From the NCBI GenBank assembly GCA_019914995.1, contig CM034140.1:4154001-4218000 (forward strand): DNA of 64,000 bases. The letters are read 5' to 3'. Below the pieces are notes generated by a model that was given only the letters and a program-made list of their open reading frames with translations, ran no database searches and was not told the origin of the DNA. Positions 50,227 through 62,805 of the stretch are shown here, piece by piece; position 1 is the stretch's first letter; every line of letters begins with the position of its first letter. Origin of the DNA: Acanthochlamys bracteata. Lineage: Eukaryota > Streptophyta > Magnoliopsida > Pandanales > Velloziaceae. The translations under genes were made by a program, and so were the position numbers.

Positions 50227-53200
50227 ATGTCTCAACTCGGATGGAGACACCATACCCTGATTCAAGCGCTGTTGTCCCGTGGTCCGCTTAGGGAAGATGA
50301 ATTTTATGCTCTGTTCTTTGGAATTACCGGTAAAAATCCAGGTAAAGGAATTTTCTGTTGTTGGTTAATGCTTAGTTTGATCGAAAGTATGTTATTTCTT
50401 GTAAGATAGTTTCAATTTTCTTAGTTTCATTGAAAAAGTGTTTCGCTTTTTGACTTAATTAGAGCTCATAAAAATAAGCGAAATTCCGGTGGTATGTTTG
50501 ACACCGATGTAAATTCAACACCGTCCTCTAGCAATTAACCAAATCCTACTTTTAGAAATTCTTCTATAGCATTTTTCTTTTGGTATTCCTTAATGCCAAA
50601 GTTATTGTTTTGGTTGTTATGGCTTCAGTTTAAATGTTCAGAATGTTGTGTTAAAAGAATTAGATGAAAAACTCTTTCAATCTTATTATTATCATTCAAT
50701 ATAAGTACATATATATAGACTCCTTATAAATCTAAATAAAGAGAGTTTTAAATAAAGAAAGATATCTAAATATAATTCTAATAAAGATATCCAGAATAAA
50801 ATATAATTCTAAGGAAAGATATCTAAAATAATATATTGTTGACTCACGCCAACAGAATTTACATTAATGATGTCGGATTCTTGAAAAATGGAGAACATCT
50901 TGGCTGTCGGTAACATTTTCCAGTTCCAGAATTATTATATGATATCATTTTCTGAATAATCTTAACTACATGTTTAAGTTTCTGCAGCTAAGAGTCAGGC
51001 TGTTTTCCAAAATACACTTCTCCAAATAAACAAGGAGCTATCATATGTTCAATTTGAGCTCCGCGGCTGCAGGGACCAATATGACGGCAAGGTGTATTAT
51101 GGGGTGATAAATAATGTTCCAGACGAGCAATCTAAGCTTGGGACGAAGTACTCGGTGCCACAGATTGCACTCTACAAAGCAGTGGTAAGGTGAAGTTTCA
51201 ACAATTTTTATAACATGAAGAATTTGCTCTTGGTTGGAATTGAAATAAAAGAAAATGTTGATACACTTACTAATTCTCATAATGCAGCATTAATCACATG
51301 AGAATGCCTTGTACTTAAGTAATGAATGGATAAATTGTTTTTCTAATTCTCCTACAGATAGTTTACTGATATTTCAAGGATCTGTTTCATCAAACGCATT
51401 AAGGTATTTTGGGAGAAGACTGGCATTTTACTTTGCATTGCATATGGCCTTATATTTCATTCTTGTTTAAGATTTTCTAGTGATATTCACTTCAGCTAAG
51501 AGGAACTTGGTTACAAGGCTGCATGTTCTTATTTGAGTTGCTGAAGTTCCCTTCACATTTGAATTAGAAGTTTTGTTGCACATGGTGCCTATAAAACCAA
51601 AAATTGATCCATCACAAGAAAAAAACAATTTATCATTTGAATGATAGTCAATTCCTATCTCGTTTGTAGGATATACGAACGCCAAATACCAACCACAGGT
51701 TTTTTAATCTATCATAGGTTCGAACGTCAGATTGATGGTGTTCTTCAAATTAGTAGCATGATTTTGAATAGAGATTGATCAATAGGTTCGAATGTCATTT
51801 ATCAGCATGCTTTATGTGTGCATCCTCAACGAATAGAGATTGATCAATTTTTGAAGTACCCAGTTTTGAGGACTATTTTAGAGTTGTGATTACTTTCAGT
51901 TATTCTATCAATTGTTGTTTGCACTTATCCATGTTTGTGACCTCATAATCTATACCATGCTTTGAATTTTCTTTTATTTACTTTTATTGTTTAATTTTAT
52001 TTTACTTCGAGTTCTATGAGTAGTTCTGCTGACGGAAAAATATGGGTCTTCTCTCTGCAACAAACCTTTTTTTTAGACTATATTTCTGATTTTTCTCATT
52101 CTTCACCCTTGTCTTCCCTATGTTTCTGGCTTGCCCCTTTTTACACCCTCTTTTGTCTTTCTGCCTCTAATTGTCTCGTTACCTTCTTCACCTGCTAATC
52201 AGCTGATTTTCCTGGGTGCTTGCAGATTGATGCAATTTCTCAGGATGCGAGTGGTCAGGGTTGCATAAACAATATTGATGCCCTTAATCTACGCCTTGAA
52301 AGCCAGGTAAGGCTCTAGACCTTCTACTACTTAGCTTGACATTGTAAGCTAGATTGAAGATAGTGTAGCAATTTCATCAGGAATCAGGTATTCATGCTAT
52401 TGTCACATTTAAATTGCAGCACTTGAGCAGCATATTCTGGCAATAACCAAATATTTCACCTAGCAAAGCTAACTTTGTGCATGATATTAAAGATACCATT
52501 CCAATAACATTTCCTAGAAGACAAACGTGTTAGTCTCTGAAAGAATAGACATTCACTCTTCTCAAAATTGAAACCTGTAAATGGAAGTGAATTTGAATAC
52601 CAAGCATTATTTCTCCTTACAACTTTGTAATAGCTTATCCTACCAAGCGGGTAAAGGCTTGGTTTTTGTGCAACTGCTTGATAGTCATAGACTCTAATAG
52701 CCTGGTAAGAAAGAGGAATGTTTGAACAAAAAATAAAAGCATTTCTCTAGATTTGCTCTTGTAGTTGTTTTTTATTAGTGAAACTTCCTCTTAGCAAAAC
52801 TGTGTTAATGTTAATTGCTAAAGGCATGCCCATGAAAGTGATTCCTTTGCACAATTATTAGCTTTTTTGGTACCCATATTCAGTCACCAAATGAGTATAC
52901 AAAATCCCTTGCATGCATAATATTTCTTGAGTATGATATACAAATCTTGTTTTTGGAATTTCTATTCTACTTTTCTTTTTTGCAGGTTCAGGCTACAGAG
53001 AGTTTGCAGGAAAGCCAATCTCAAGTTCCTTATGCATTCAGGAGCTTCTCAATGTCACAAAAGGAAAAAACTCTCAATGACATGATACAAGAAAGATGGC
53101 TCTGCTCTACCTCTCCAGGGACAATCGGTCTTGGTGTCAGGTCCTTTCTTGATCTCCGGAGCTGGTTTAGGAGTAACAGCTACCCTTCTTGTGAAGTTTG

Positions 53201-54010
53201 CAATGAACCTGCTGTCAGGGTATGCCATATAGCCGCCTAGTAACTAGTAAACTTTGCTCTGTAGGTCTACTATCACACTGGGTTTTATGAAGCTTGAGAT
53301 ATTCATTTTGAAACACAAGATGAGAGTAGCAGTTCATCTAGCAGCACTTTTCTTCCAACTAGCCAACTTCAAGTTAAGAATAAATTAAATGCACATCATT
53401 TTCTTAAACTGCTACATTGATCATTGCAAGCTAAGTGTCCTAAGAAATATTTGAACATAGTTTGGAACTATAAACATCTTAGAAATCTCAAGTCTTTAAG
53501 AAACACAGACAAAAAAGTTGCTTTCTCTTACTCAGTCATTATTCTCCTTATCATTTGTATCAATACATTGTTCCTGGCATACTGAGAATTAGTGGGAGTT
53601 TCAGTAAGTTGCATTTGACCTAGCAGGAAGTGATTTAAGATGTGAAGTTTTGTATATATGATGTAGCATGCTAAGATAATAAATCCATAAACACCCTTTA
53701 CGCCCATTATTACGTGGAGATATTCAAGTGAAAACAATTGGGATTAGAAATTAAAATGTTAAGGACTTGCGTGTTCACTGCACCTAGATCACAACATGCT
53801 TCTTATCCAAAATAAATATAGGACGACCTTGTTTGACAATGTCTAACAAATGCAAAATTTGAAGAGTTAGTAGATGGAAGATGAGCTGTCATTTCTTCCT
53901 TATTGGAGAGTAGAGTTTCTCTTCACATGTAAATAAGATTCGAAATTTGAAGGTCCTTGTAGATTATTCTTGTCCCTCCACAAGTTTGGCATGAAAATTT
54001 GGTGCTTTTG

Positions 54011-54100
<90 letters not shown>

Positions 54101-55445
54101 CTCTTTTTGGGCTTCATACAATCCCCGGAGGTGAACCAGAGCAGAGGGCCCTCGTCCTACGTTCCCTATCGGTAACTCGGACTCCTCCCTCTCCTCTTGG
54201 TAGGGCTGTATATATATATATATATATATATATAGTTGAATATTTTCCAGTTCCGAAACAAATTAGAGAAAGGGGCAAGTTAGTAGAAATCATGATACTG
54301 GCATAGAAGTATTGGGCTATCCAGCTGTTTCTCTTGGACTGGCTCAATGGTAGGTAGGATGTCATCGATAGGCATGGTCTTGACATTTCTTTGTCTAAAT
54401 CTAGTCCTTATTTGAACGGTACCAACATTTGCTCTATAATAACTATATTTTTAGACACTTGACAATTAGATATTTTACTGTGTCTTCAAACATAACTCTG
54501 CTCAACGGCCTATATCATATACTTTTAGTTATAGTACATCTTACGTATCCCTATATATATGATAGATCTTAACCTGAATTATTTAAGTATTGGTTCTTGT
54601 GTTATTTTGTTATGATCCATAAATCTTTTACCTGTATTAGACCAATCATTTCTTTACTCTTTTTCTTTTTAGTTTCGTTTACAGCTCTTAACTTTTCTAT
54701 CAATTAATTGTAGATTAGGGCACTTGTGCGTTCCTTTAATGTTTTTACCGAAATTGCTCTTATGTTTTGTAGGTACTTTCTAATGAAGTTCTTTAGTCTT
54801 GGCAAATTGGAAATTCTGCGTAGTAGCTTTAGGGCAGTGCCTGATTTCTTGAAAGATGCTATGCATAGTTGCTCAATTCTATGCTTCAAGAGCTCCTCAC
54901 ATATTTTTCTTTTGTAATATTGTGAACAGGCTGTCATGTGTGCAAATGAAGGATGTACAGTACGTATCCATTCATACTGTCTCAGAAAGAAATTCTCACA
55001 ACGCAACGTATGTTTCATGCTTTTTCCTTTTTCACTCTTTTTGCATGACATTACGTTATCTAGGCATATGCTAGTATAAGATTTTGGTTGCTTTACTTAT
55101 ATTTATTTACTTTTCTAGGCTGCAAGAATCTGTCCTAGCTGCAGTACTGCATGGCCCCCTCCAGATTTTGATGTCGGGGAAGATGAACAACCGCCACATG
55201 TATCTCAGGCAAGTGAGGTGCCTGCAGCAAATACCACTTCGAGAAAGAGGCCCAGGACCTGTAAGGCTGAAGCAATGGAAGCAGCCCAAGCTCAAAGTCA
55301 GGATAATACCACACGAAAGAGGAGCCTAAGGAGCTGTAAAGCTGAAGCGGTGGACACATCTGAGGCTGGTGGTGGACCATCCTTATCTTCACAACCATCT
55401 TCTGCTGTTAGGAAAACCTGCCGTAGGTCACTTAGAAATGGCTAG
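50227..55445 (+). CDS. NSE1: NSE1, RING-like subunit of SMC5/6 complex
   Basis: Exons: 50227-50341, 50988-51184, 52226-52306, 52986-53219, 54930-55007, 55119-55445; all GT-AG; 343 residues. The N-terminal winged-helix part starts MSQLGWRHHTLIQALLSRGP and includes LREDEFYALFFGITGKNPG. The C-terminal variant RING reads CEVCNEPAVRAVMCANEGCT, then a His/Cys pair in RIHSYCLRKKF and ARICPSCSTAW, the Cys/His spacing of Nse1 RING domains. NSE1 pairs with NSE3 (MAGE) and NSE4 in the SMC5/6 complex, in the nucleus, for DNA repair and chromosome maintenance, acting as a ubiquitin-ligase subunit. The tail after the RING has two near-repeats (RKRPRTCKAEA and RKRSLRSCKAEA), basic and possibly a nuclear signal. 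Intron 4 (1.7 kb) contains TA microsatellites and a GC-rich island. Confidence 0.93.
54014..54099. repeat. Long (TA)n microsatellite in NSE1 intron 4
   Basis: About 43 uninterrupted TA units. A second, shorter run of about 13 units lies at 54209-54234, on the other side of a GC-rich insert. Confidence 0.97.
54100..54208. other. GC-rich island between two TA runs
   Basis: About 109 bp of visibly GC-rich, non-repetitive DNA (containing ccccggaggtgaaccagagc) sits between two TA microsatellites inside an intron. Composition differs sharply from its surroundings. It could be an insertion, for example organellar DNA or a transposon end. I do not recognise the source. Confidence 0.6.
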
Positions 55446-57274
55446 CATATTATTGGCACTCGTTTTGAGTTGTCGTTAACGACTTATCTGATTGTATATA
55501 CTATGTCTTAATGTGTATGGCCATGGTACCCACTTGGAATGAACTGATGTATCAAAGTTAGAAGCCATTTGCTTTAATTGTTAGTCGTTCACACTTTTGT
55601 AGCTTCCATTACCAAGCCAGAGAAATTCTGAGTTATATGAGATACCAATCTATGCCCTTTGGAGGGATGTACAATGAAGTTATTGCAGTTCATGATTGTT
55701 AGGTTCAACTTGGGTTGGTGGTCCATATATAAAGAGGACATATAAAAGCTTGGATTGGACAAACATGATTTATGTTCTTTCTCCAACAGTGGACAAAGTG
55801 TTTCAATTCTTAAAAGCTAACAATCAACTTAAACGAATAATTGTTAAAAGCATAACAAAGGAAAAACACATACCTTGCAAAAGGTTTCTACGCTACTGAA
55901 TAATTAGCTTGTCGGATATCTCCTTGACATTTATCTTTCAAAATGAAATGGACATCAACCACAAGTGATTCCCAACAAAAGTTAGGTAATAAGAATTAGC
56001 CACTTAGTATAATGCAAAGCCTAACAACATTGGACATTTGGATCGCATCACGCATTGTTTTTAGTGAACTTGTAATACTCTTATTGATGAACACTATCTA
56101 AATCAAAGGAACCTTCAGGCGTCATCGTTAGGTATGTGCTCATGGTTGATGCTGAGCCCCACTGGAAACATAAGCTGCCTCTCTTACCAAACCATGAAAA
56201 TTCTTCTTGAGAACTTTATACCTTTCTAAACACTACCTGCCTTGCAATCATAGCTCTATAAACAACAGTCAACAGATACAAAACATTGGTACCATTTAAT
56301 GTTTTAAAAACAAGGTTCTTTCGAGTCATACAAAACAAATAAATCTCATCTTGTACAGTACTCTGGAGTAATAATAATCTCAAGGAATTATTACCTCATA
56401 TCCAAAACAGAATCCTTAACTACTTCCTACCCAGAATTTTAAAACAGTAATCACAAACTATCAACCAACTAAAAACAACCAACTTTCTACCCTATCACAA
56501 TGACCATGCAGATTAAGCACCAAAACAAACTTCCAAAAGCAAGATGATATAGAAATGTTTCTCAAGCACGCATTCCTGATAATATCAATCTCCAAATCCA
56601 AGAAACATTAGCAAGAACAACACATAATTTGAACCGACAGATCTAAATAGCTTCTAGTACTCCAACCCCAACAAAAAATGCCATATAATAGTCACTTTAT
56701 AGGCGAAGCACCAATAATGACATTTCCACACAAAATAAGCGGGGCGTTTAACACCTTGCCAGAACCCTAGAGATATTTTCTTTCCAATAGAGAGAGATCA
56801 TAACAAAAGCATAAATTGCTGAAATGACTATATCCTGGATAGAAAAGGCGGGCAATTAGTTCCCTGACAATTCTTTACTGAGACACCGCACCATAAAAAA
56901 CGTAAAAATAGAATTATTCAGAGCCTGAGAAGTATAACAATCCCAAATCCTTAGAGGAATCAGCTGTAATAAAAGATTCAAATTTTTTTACCAAGCATCC
57001 ACATGATATTGAAACAGTACTGCAATGATTCTTATAACATTTATGGACATATAGCAAACTGTTATTGCTGTACATATACAGGAAACCATGGAGCAGACAG
57101 CAGATTGAAAGGCATACCTAGACCTAGAAAGAGTCGCAGTTCACACAGGACAGCAGAGACAAATGGTCTTTTGGTTAGCAGGAGAACAAAAAAGATCAAA
57201 ATGAACCACTTAAACTGCAACTAAAGTGGTGCTTCTGGGTAAACTGCAAGGAATTTGTGAGCTTCAGAGATGGC
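55446..57274. other. Spacer between convergent NSE1 and F-box genes
   Basis: Likely holds the 3' UTRs of both genes. No coding exon, RNA gene or clear transposon is seen. Short ORFs here lack family features. Confidence 0.5.
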
Positions 57275-58339
57275 TTAGAAACCATTCATTTCCAGTAGAT
57301 ACGTCCGGCGTTTAAGGAGGGCCTTCACTGCTGCCTTAAATGGTTCATCAAATGCTCCACAGACAAAGGCCTCAGTCTCCTTTCGGCTGCTACTGGTGCC
57401 ACTGCTACACTCACCAGATGGTCTGATTGCCACCAATGTGGCACCCTGCATGCCAATTCCTCCAGGAAGTTCCAAATATGGTGCATACCTTAGTTTCATG
57501 TTAGATGCAGGAACCTGTGTCCTGTTTGATGATGCTGATGGTGAGAGCGGTTTCTCTCTAAACTCCTTCAGCTGCTCAACACCCATGCTCAATGTACCCT
57601 GACCATCAGCATCAGTCAAAATCAAGCTCCTCAAGGTAGGATGATCCTTTATTATTGGACAGAGAAGATAGTGCCTGGTAGAAGCAGCTATCAGAGAACT
57701 GATTGTCCAGACTACGCGTAGTTTCAGCCCTCCATTCGTGTAGAATGATTCAGGTATGCTGCCATTGTCTTCAAAAAATGTTTCTTGATCGGAAGAAATG
57801 GGCTTCCGATCAATACGTGTTCCACCAAATATCACACAATTTTGAAGTGTACTGCCAAATTCTGCCCTCCATTTTAATATAACACCTTCCTCAGTTCCCA
57901 CATCACCAGCTGGTAGTTCAATTCTTAAATTCTGTACGTGTGTGAAATTCTTCAGGACTTGGGCAGGTGAATGGTGAGAAAGCTGTGGGAAGAGGGGTTT
58001 GTTGGTGCCGTTTGGGTTGCGAAGATGGTTAAAGGGTTTCAGAATATTGAAAAACATGAACTTCAGAAAGTGTGAGAAGAGGTTCCTTGGTTTTGATGAT
58101 GATGCACTCAATGCCTCATCAGTGTCACCATCGACAGTGACAACACGATCAATCTTGACATAAACATCATGAACTAGAGGTACCAGTACATTGAAACGTT
58201 TTGAGACAGCAGAGCAGCGACCAAGAGACCGAACATCAGCAAGCTTGTTGAAGATGAGGAGAACCAAAGAATCTGGTATCCTGTCAAACTGGTCCTCACA
58301 CTGAGATGGGTCTGCATGAATTCGTGCCTTTGGCTGCAT
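57275..58339 (-). CDS. F-box protein, At5g46170-like subfamily
   Basis: Single-exon ORF of 354 residues from the Met of MQPKARIHADPSQCEDQFDR. The frame is open for 40 more codons to an upstream Met at 58459, but that part lacks conservation and reads like 5' UTR. The F-box spans about residues 18-60 (FDRIPDSLVLLIFNKLADVR...GRCSAVSKRFNVLVP). Conserved blocks follow: HHSPAQVLKNF, LKWRAEFGSTLQNCVIFGG, GSIPESFYTNGGLKLRVVWT and a terminal RRTYLLEMNGF. This is a plant-specific F-box subfamily that binds SKP1 in SCF ubiquitin ligases and selects substrates by its C-terminal region; substrates are unknown. AUF1-type auxin-induced F-box proteins are relatives. The 5' UTR probably contains an intron up to about 59500. 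Confidence 0.88.
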   Translation of the reverse strand: MQPKARIHADPSQCEDQFDRIPDSLVLLIFNKLADVRSLGRCSAVSKRFNVLVPLVHDVYVKIDRVVTVDGDTDEALSASSSKPRNLFSHFLKFMFFNILKPFNHLRNPNGTNKPLFPQLSHHSPAQVLKNFTHVQNLRIELPAGDVGTEEGVILKWRAEFGSTLQNCVIFGGTRIDRKPISSDQETFFEDNGSIPESFYTNGGLKLRVVWTISSLIAASTRHYLLCPIIKDHPTLRSLILTDADGQGTLSMGVEQLKEFREKPLSPSASSNRTQVPASNMKLRYAPYLELPGGIGMQGATLVAIRPSGECSSGTSSSRKETEAFVCGAFDEPFKAAVKALLKRRTYLLEMNGF

Positions 58340-59640
58340 GTTTGATGTATAAAGATGAACTATAGAGAGCTTCTTAAAGGGGCTACAATAGAAACTTGTA
58401 AACCCAGGACGTGGAAATTTAAACTTATCTTTTTGCAAATGACAAAGAGCTAAAGCCAAATATAATCTAAGCGTATCAACAGAGCAGCAATTGATGTCTT
58501 GGATGGTCTTGGAAACAGAATGAGAACTGATCAGCTATAGAGGAGAGCCACTAAGCTATCACCTCAATAAGAGACCTGAAAAACAAGAGGACAGTGAAAG
58601 CAATCATCAGAATGGAAATTGCCAAACGACAAGAGATAACTGAAAGTTACCTTCTTCCCAGAAATTTCAAGGAACTCCTAGTATGACATAGATAAGGAAG
58701 CTATATAGTTTCTGTCACTGAAATTGGAAATTCTACCAGTTAACCATATCAGCAATCTAATTGAAGGCTCTACAGAGATATCCCCAGAAACTCTATATAA
58801 TCACAAGCTAATCGAGAACTCCAAACTGTATAAATCAATTTTGTATGTTGAACCAAAATCAGCTCAATCCAATCAAGAAAACAGTCTAGCGACTCTGATA
58901 TAACATCTGAAATAACAATGAAAAGACACAAAATAACAAATAAAATCAGACATACATTAAATGATAAAAACTTCACCTTGAGGTACCACAACCAAACCCA
59001 AACTCCAGCTTGGAAAAATAACTCATCCAACCAAATAACAACCTAAAACCCAAATTCCACCAACTATAAACTAGGTGAAAAATTCTAACTTGAAGCAGAA
59101 TCAACCTACTCAGTCCAAGAAATAGCCTACAACTCAAAAACCAACACAAAACCCAGAAATGGTAGCAGGCAACCAATACCTGTGAACCATACAAAAACTC
59201 CAACACTTGTTAAGAAAACCCAGATTAATCCAGCAAAAAGAAGGCTTCTTTTTTCAGTGTTACACAAAGAATTCAAAAACAAGAATGAAACACCACAAAA
59301 CTCACCTCAGAATCCTTCCATTCGCCAAAACCCCAAAACTTCTTCAACCACAACCAGATCGGCAAGCAAAAACATTGATCTTCAACTGAAGTCCCAATCA
59401 GATCTCACCCAAAACAAGAAAATTTCACAACAGAATCGAGATAATTAGTAGAATTTGGAGTTGAAATTGAATAAACGGAATTATATTCGGAAATTTTTTG
59501 TTTAATTTCGTGGAATTTGGAAATCTGTTGTTGTTGAGAAGGGAAGACTCGGCACTGGAATGGAAGATGTTGATAAAAGTAGCCAGAGCTCTCGCTCTAT
59601 CTCGGACACAACAACCGGGACTGTTGGTCTCGGACAATTA
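58340..59640 (-). other. Probable 5' UTR and UTR intron of F-box gene
   Basis: No separate gene is supported. Weak splice-like signals and the lack of coding similarity suggest leader exons and introns of the F-box transcript. The ORFs on both strands are compositional. Confidence 0.4.
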
Positions 59641-60821
59641 CTTATTTTTCTCATACAATTAAATTACATGATGTAATAAAAAAATTATAAATATTTGGTG
59701 CAAGTGGGTTAGAAATAATAGGATTGATATCTATGAAACGTTCATTATCATCTCTGTACTCTAAAAATATTAGATTCTTTTATTAAACTAAACACCGAAA
59801 TCCAACTCATTAAACTAACGGGTTAAAGATGAAATAAATCCGCGTCCAACAAGGTTCTGGGCAGCGTACAAAGTAGATTGGATCCGAATAAGGTCAAGAT
59901 TAATCCGACCCACTCGCGGTCGTAGTTTCAAAAACTTATGTAAAAATGAATATTGATTTATTTTTTGTTGTAAAATAAATATATGAATGAACTAAATAAC
60001 ATAAATTCCAACAAGCAATGAAGACGCAACAGGTACTGCTGACGTGGACGTTGGCACTACTCAAATGAGCTTCATGGTTATAAGGTGGGTCCCACGGATT
60101 GATCATTCAAATGGTCAATAGCAATTCAGCATTAGTGAATGGCTCGTCGAATAGAAATAATATATGTTTTAAATTTTTTTTAAAACTATTTATAAAATTG
60201 TTCCATGATTTTTGAAATTAAAAAAAATTTTAAAAAATTGAATAAAATAGAATTGAAGAGTATTCTTAAATATCTTTTTAATTAATTAATTGATTGATTA
60301 GTCATCGATTTGTTGGATCATGAAAATAACATGCGGGATAAAGTTGGTGACGCATAGATATATCATCCTTTGATCTTGATGACAAGTTGTGCGTGTAGTT
60401 ATAGATGCTCTTAAATAAACAGAACCTGAACTTTGAATTTAATAGATCAGATTAGTTTTTTATTATGATAATATTTAAAAACTTGCTTCTTAGCTTAAAA
60501 GCAATCTATAATTAAACCAAACTAATTAAGCATTTAGTTTTCAATTTCTGATTAGTATCTGAAAATTAGAATGCGATTTTAACAGATTAACGGTAAGATT
60601 CTAAGCTCTTGGGTTCTTGAGATTAGAATACTAATAGAAATCATATTGTATGATTTTTATTAGATTCGGATGAATCTTGTTGGTATTTAATAATTCTTAT
60701 CAAATGTATTATACGTAGAAAACTTTCATTTCAAATTGCTAAAATCAGACCTATATTTGCAAAAGAACACATCTTAAATGAGGGAGTACAAAATGCATAC
60801 ACGACAAAATGCATACACGAT
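59641..60821. other. AT-rich spacer
   Basis: No gene is recognised. A short direct repeat (aaatgcatacacga, at 60791 and 60807) immediately precedes the transposon at 60822. Confidence 0.5.
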
Positions 60822-61397
60822 CACAGTTGTAAAAATCAGATCCATCCGTAAATCAAAATATTATTAGATTGCAGATTGATCCGTCAAATCAAAAATATTA
60901 AAATTTTGACGGTAGCGAAAAGATTTATTAATTTTTTTTGTTAGAAAATACAAAAAAAAGTAAACTATAAAAAAAAGAAAAAAAGAGAAAAAAAATTTAA
61001 TAATAAATTTTTTAAAAAAAATTTTGTTTCAAAATAATCTTGTTATCATTCTATAATTTGACAGAATTAACAATATAAAAACTAATCACTAATAATAAAT
61101 ATTTACAAATAAAATATAATAAATTTATTTTTTTGTATTATCATATCCAAATGTAAAATTTAAATTACATATTATTTTGTAATATACGACTACTAATCAT
61201 TATTTTTGCACCAAATATATCACAGATTTAAAAGTTTTTAAATTTAATTTAATCCAATTTGATCCGAATGAGCAGGTTCATCGGGTTGAAGCGGATCGAT
61301 TATATAGGCAATTTTATATTAATTCGGACCGATTTAAATTTTGAGTTGATTATTTTTGGATCGATCCGAACGGTTCGGTTCGATTTTTACAATTATG
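60822..61397. mobile_element. 576-bp non-autonomous DNA transposon, CAYARTTGTAAAAATC ends
   Basis: Ends CACAGTTGTAAAAATC and GATTTTTACAATTATG are inverted repeats matching at 14 of 16 positions. Flanking 8-mers TACACGAT (60814-60821) and TACATGAG (61398-61405) match at 6 of 8, pointing to an aged 8-bp target-site duplication. The end CAYARTTGT is shared with the element at 8280-9150, so both are likely one hAT-like family. There is no transposase ORF. Confidence 0.75.
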
Positions 61398-62805
61398 TAC
61401 ATGAGTCAAATAGTTTAGAAATCAATAGAGTAAATGTGTGTTTTCTCTGCATAACCTTTTTTAAATTAAATTTTAAAAATATATATTATTTTTAATTAAA
61501 AAGACACTCAAAGAATACGACTAACTAAAATTGCACCATTTGGAACTAAAATTGGTGAAATAAATGGGACTGCAATATTGGGCTTTCCCAAATTAAGCAT
61601 CGGCCCGAATTAAGTTATCAGTGTTGGGCCAAAAGTTAGAACTACGCCATTAGTTAGGCTAAAAGCTCAGGCCCAGGTGTGTGTTTCACTCTCATAGTTC
61701 ACTTTATTCTATAAAAAATTAATTTCATTAAACTATATAAAAATAAAAATTACTTTAATTTATTTATTTAAAATAAAAATTAGACATATTTTCAACGGCA
61801 GTATTTATATATTTTGTTTTTTTGGAACATACCTTAGAGGTCGTCTCTTGTTTTTCTCATGAGAACGAAGTTCAACGTATTTTCAGACTTAGTGTTTTAT
61901 TTTTAAGAAAAATATATATATAAATAATCATATTAGACATATATCGATACACATTGGTCTATATAAATTGCAAAAAAGTTCAAAATTTAATTTTGACCGT
62001 TAGATATGAAGAATTATAAGTTGTATATATTTCAATAAAATTTTAGCTCAACAAAACCATAAATTAATCTCTATATTGCTTTTGATGAAGATGACAGAAA
62101 AATAATTATATTTTATAATTTTGTTATTTTTTTTGTCATCTTGATTAAAGGACGGATAAAAATTGATTCATAATTTGATTAAACTAAAATTTTATCGGCA
62201 TATTTAACTCGTATATTCAACAATACTAACTAAAATTTTGAACTTTTTATGTATTTTATATAGATTAATGTGTGTCTAAAATGGCAATGGGTATATCTTT
62301 TTTTCTTTATTTATAAGTTTAATTTTTATAGAACACGTAAAAGTACTCGAAGGAGAAAGTAAAAATAGTTTCGAGTATCTTTTTTTATGCGCGCATGATA
62401 TGTGATATATTTTCAATCAAATTTTTAAAATTTAAAGAAAATAGCAACGCATCATGTTCATAATAAACGAAAAGAAATATAGGAAACAGGAGCAATCGTA
62501 GCATTCCGAAGCAGCTACCTAACTACACTCTCATTTCGGTTATTACGTTTTGTCAAATTTTGAATGTTTCCCTCTTTTCTTCGTTGATCGAGCAATTAAA
62601 ATGAACATTTTAATTATTCAACGCTGAATTTTATGGTAACTAACTGATTCCTAACATCTCTGCCCAAAAAATTGTCTGCCTTCTTCTTATTTTGTATATC
62701 CCTAAAATTTTCTAAGCACAAAATATTTCTCATCAATTAACTCTGTATATACTTTACATACCCGTAATATAACGTAAGACATAATAAAAAGATTTTTTTT
62801 TTTTT
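61398..62805. other. AT-rich spacer before NHL gene
   Basis: No gene or structured RNA is recognised. It includes the 3' flank of the minus-strand NHL gene, with a T-run at 62792-62807 abutting its stop codon. Confidence 0.5.

Noticed and set aside
54114-54386. 90-aa minus-strand ORF with YIYIYI run
   Set aside because: Translation of a TA microsatellite plus the GC-rich insert inside an NSE1 intron; no coding support.
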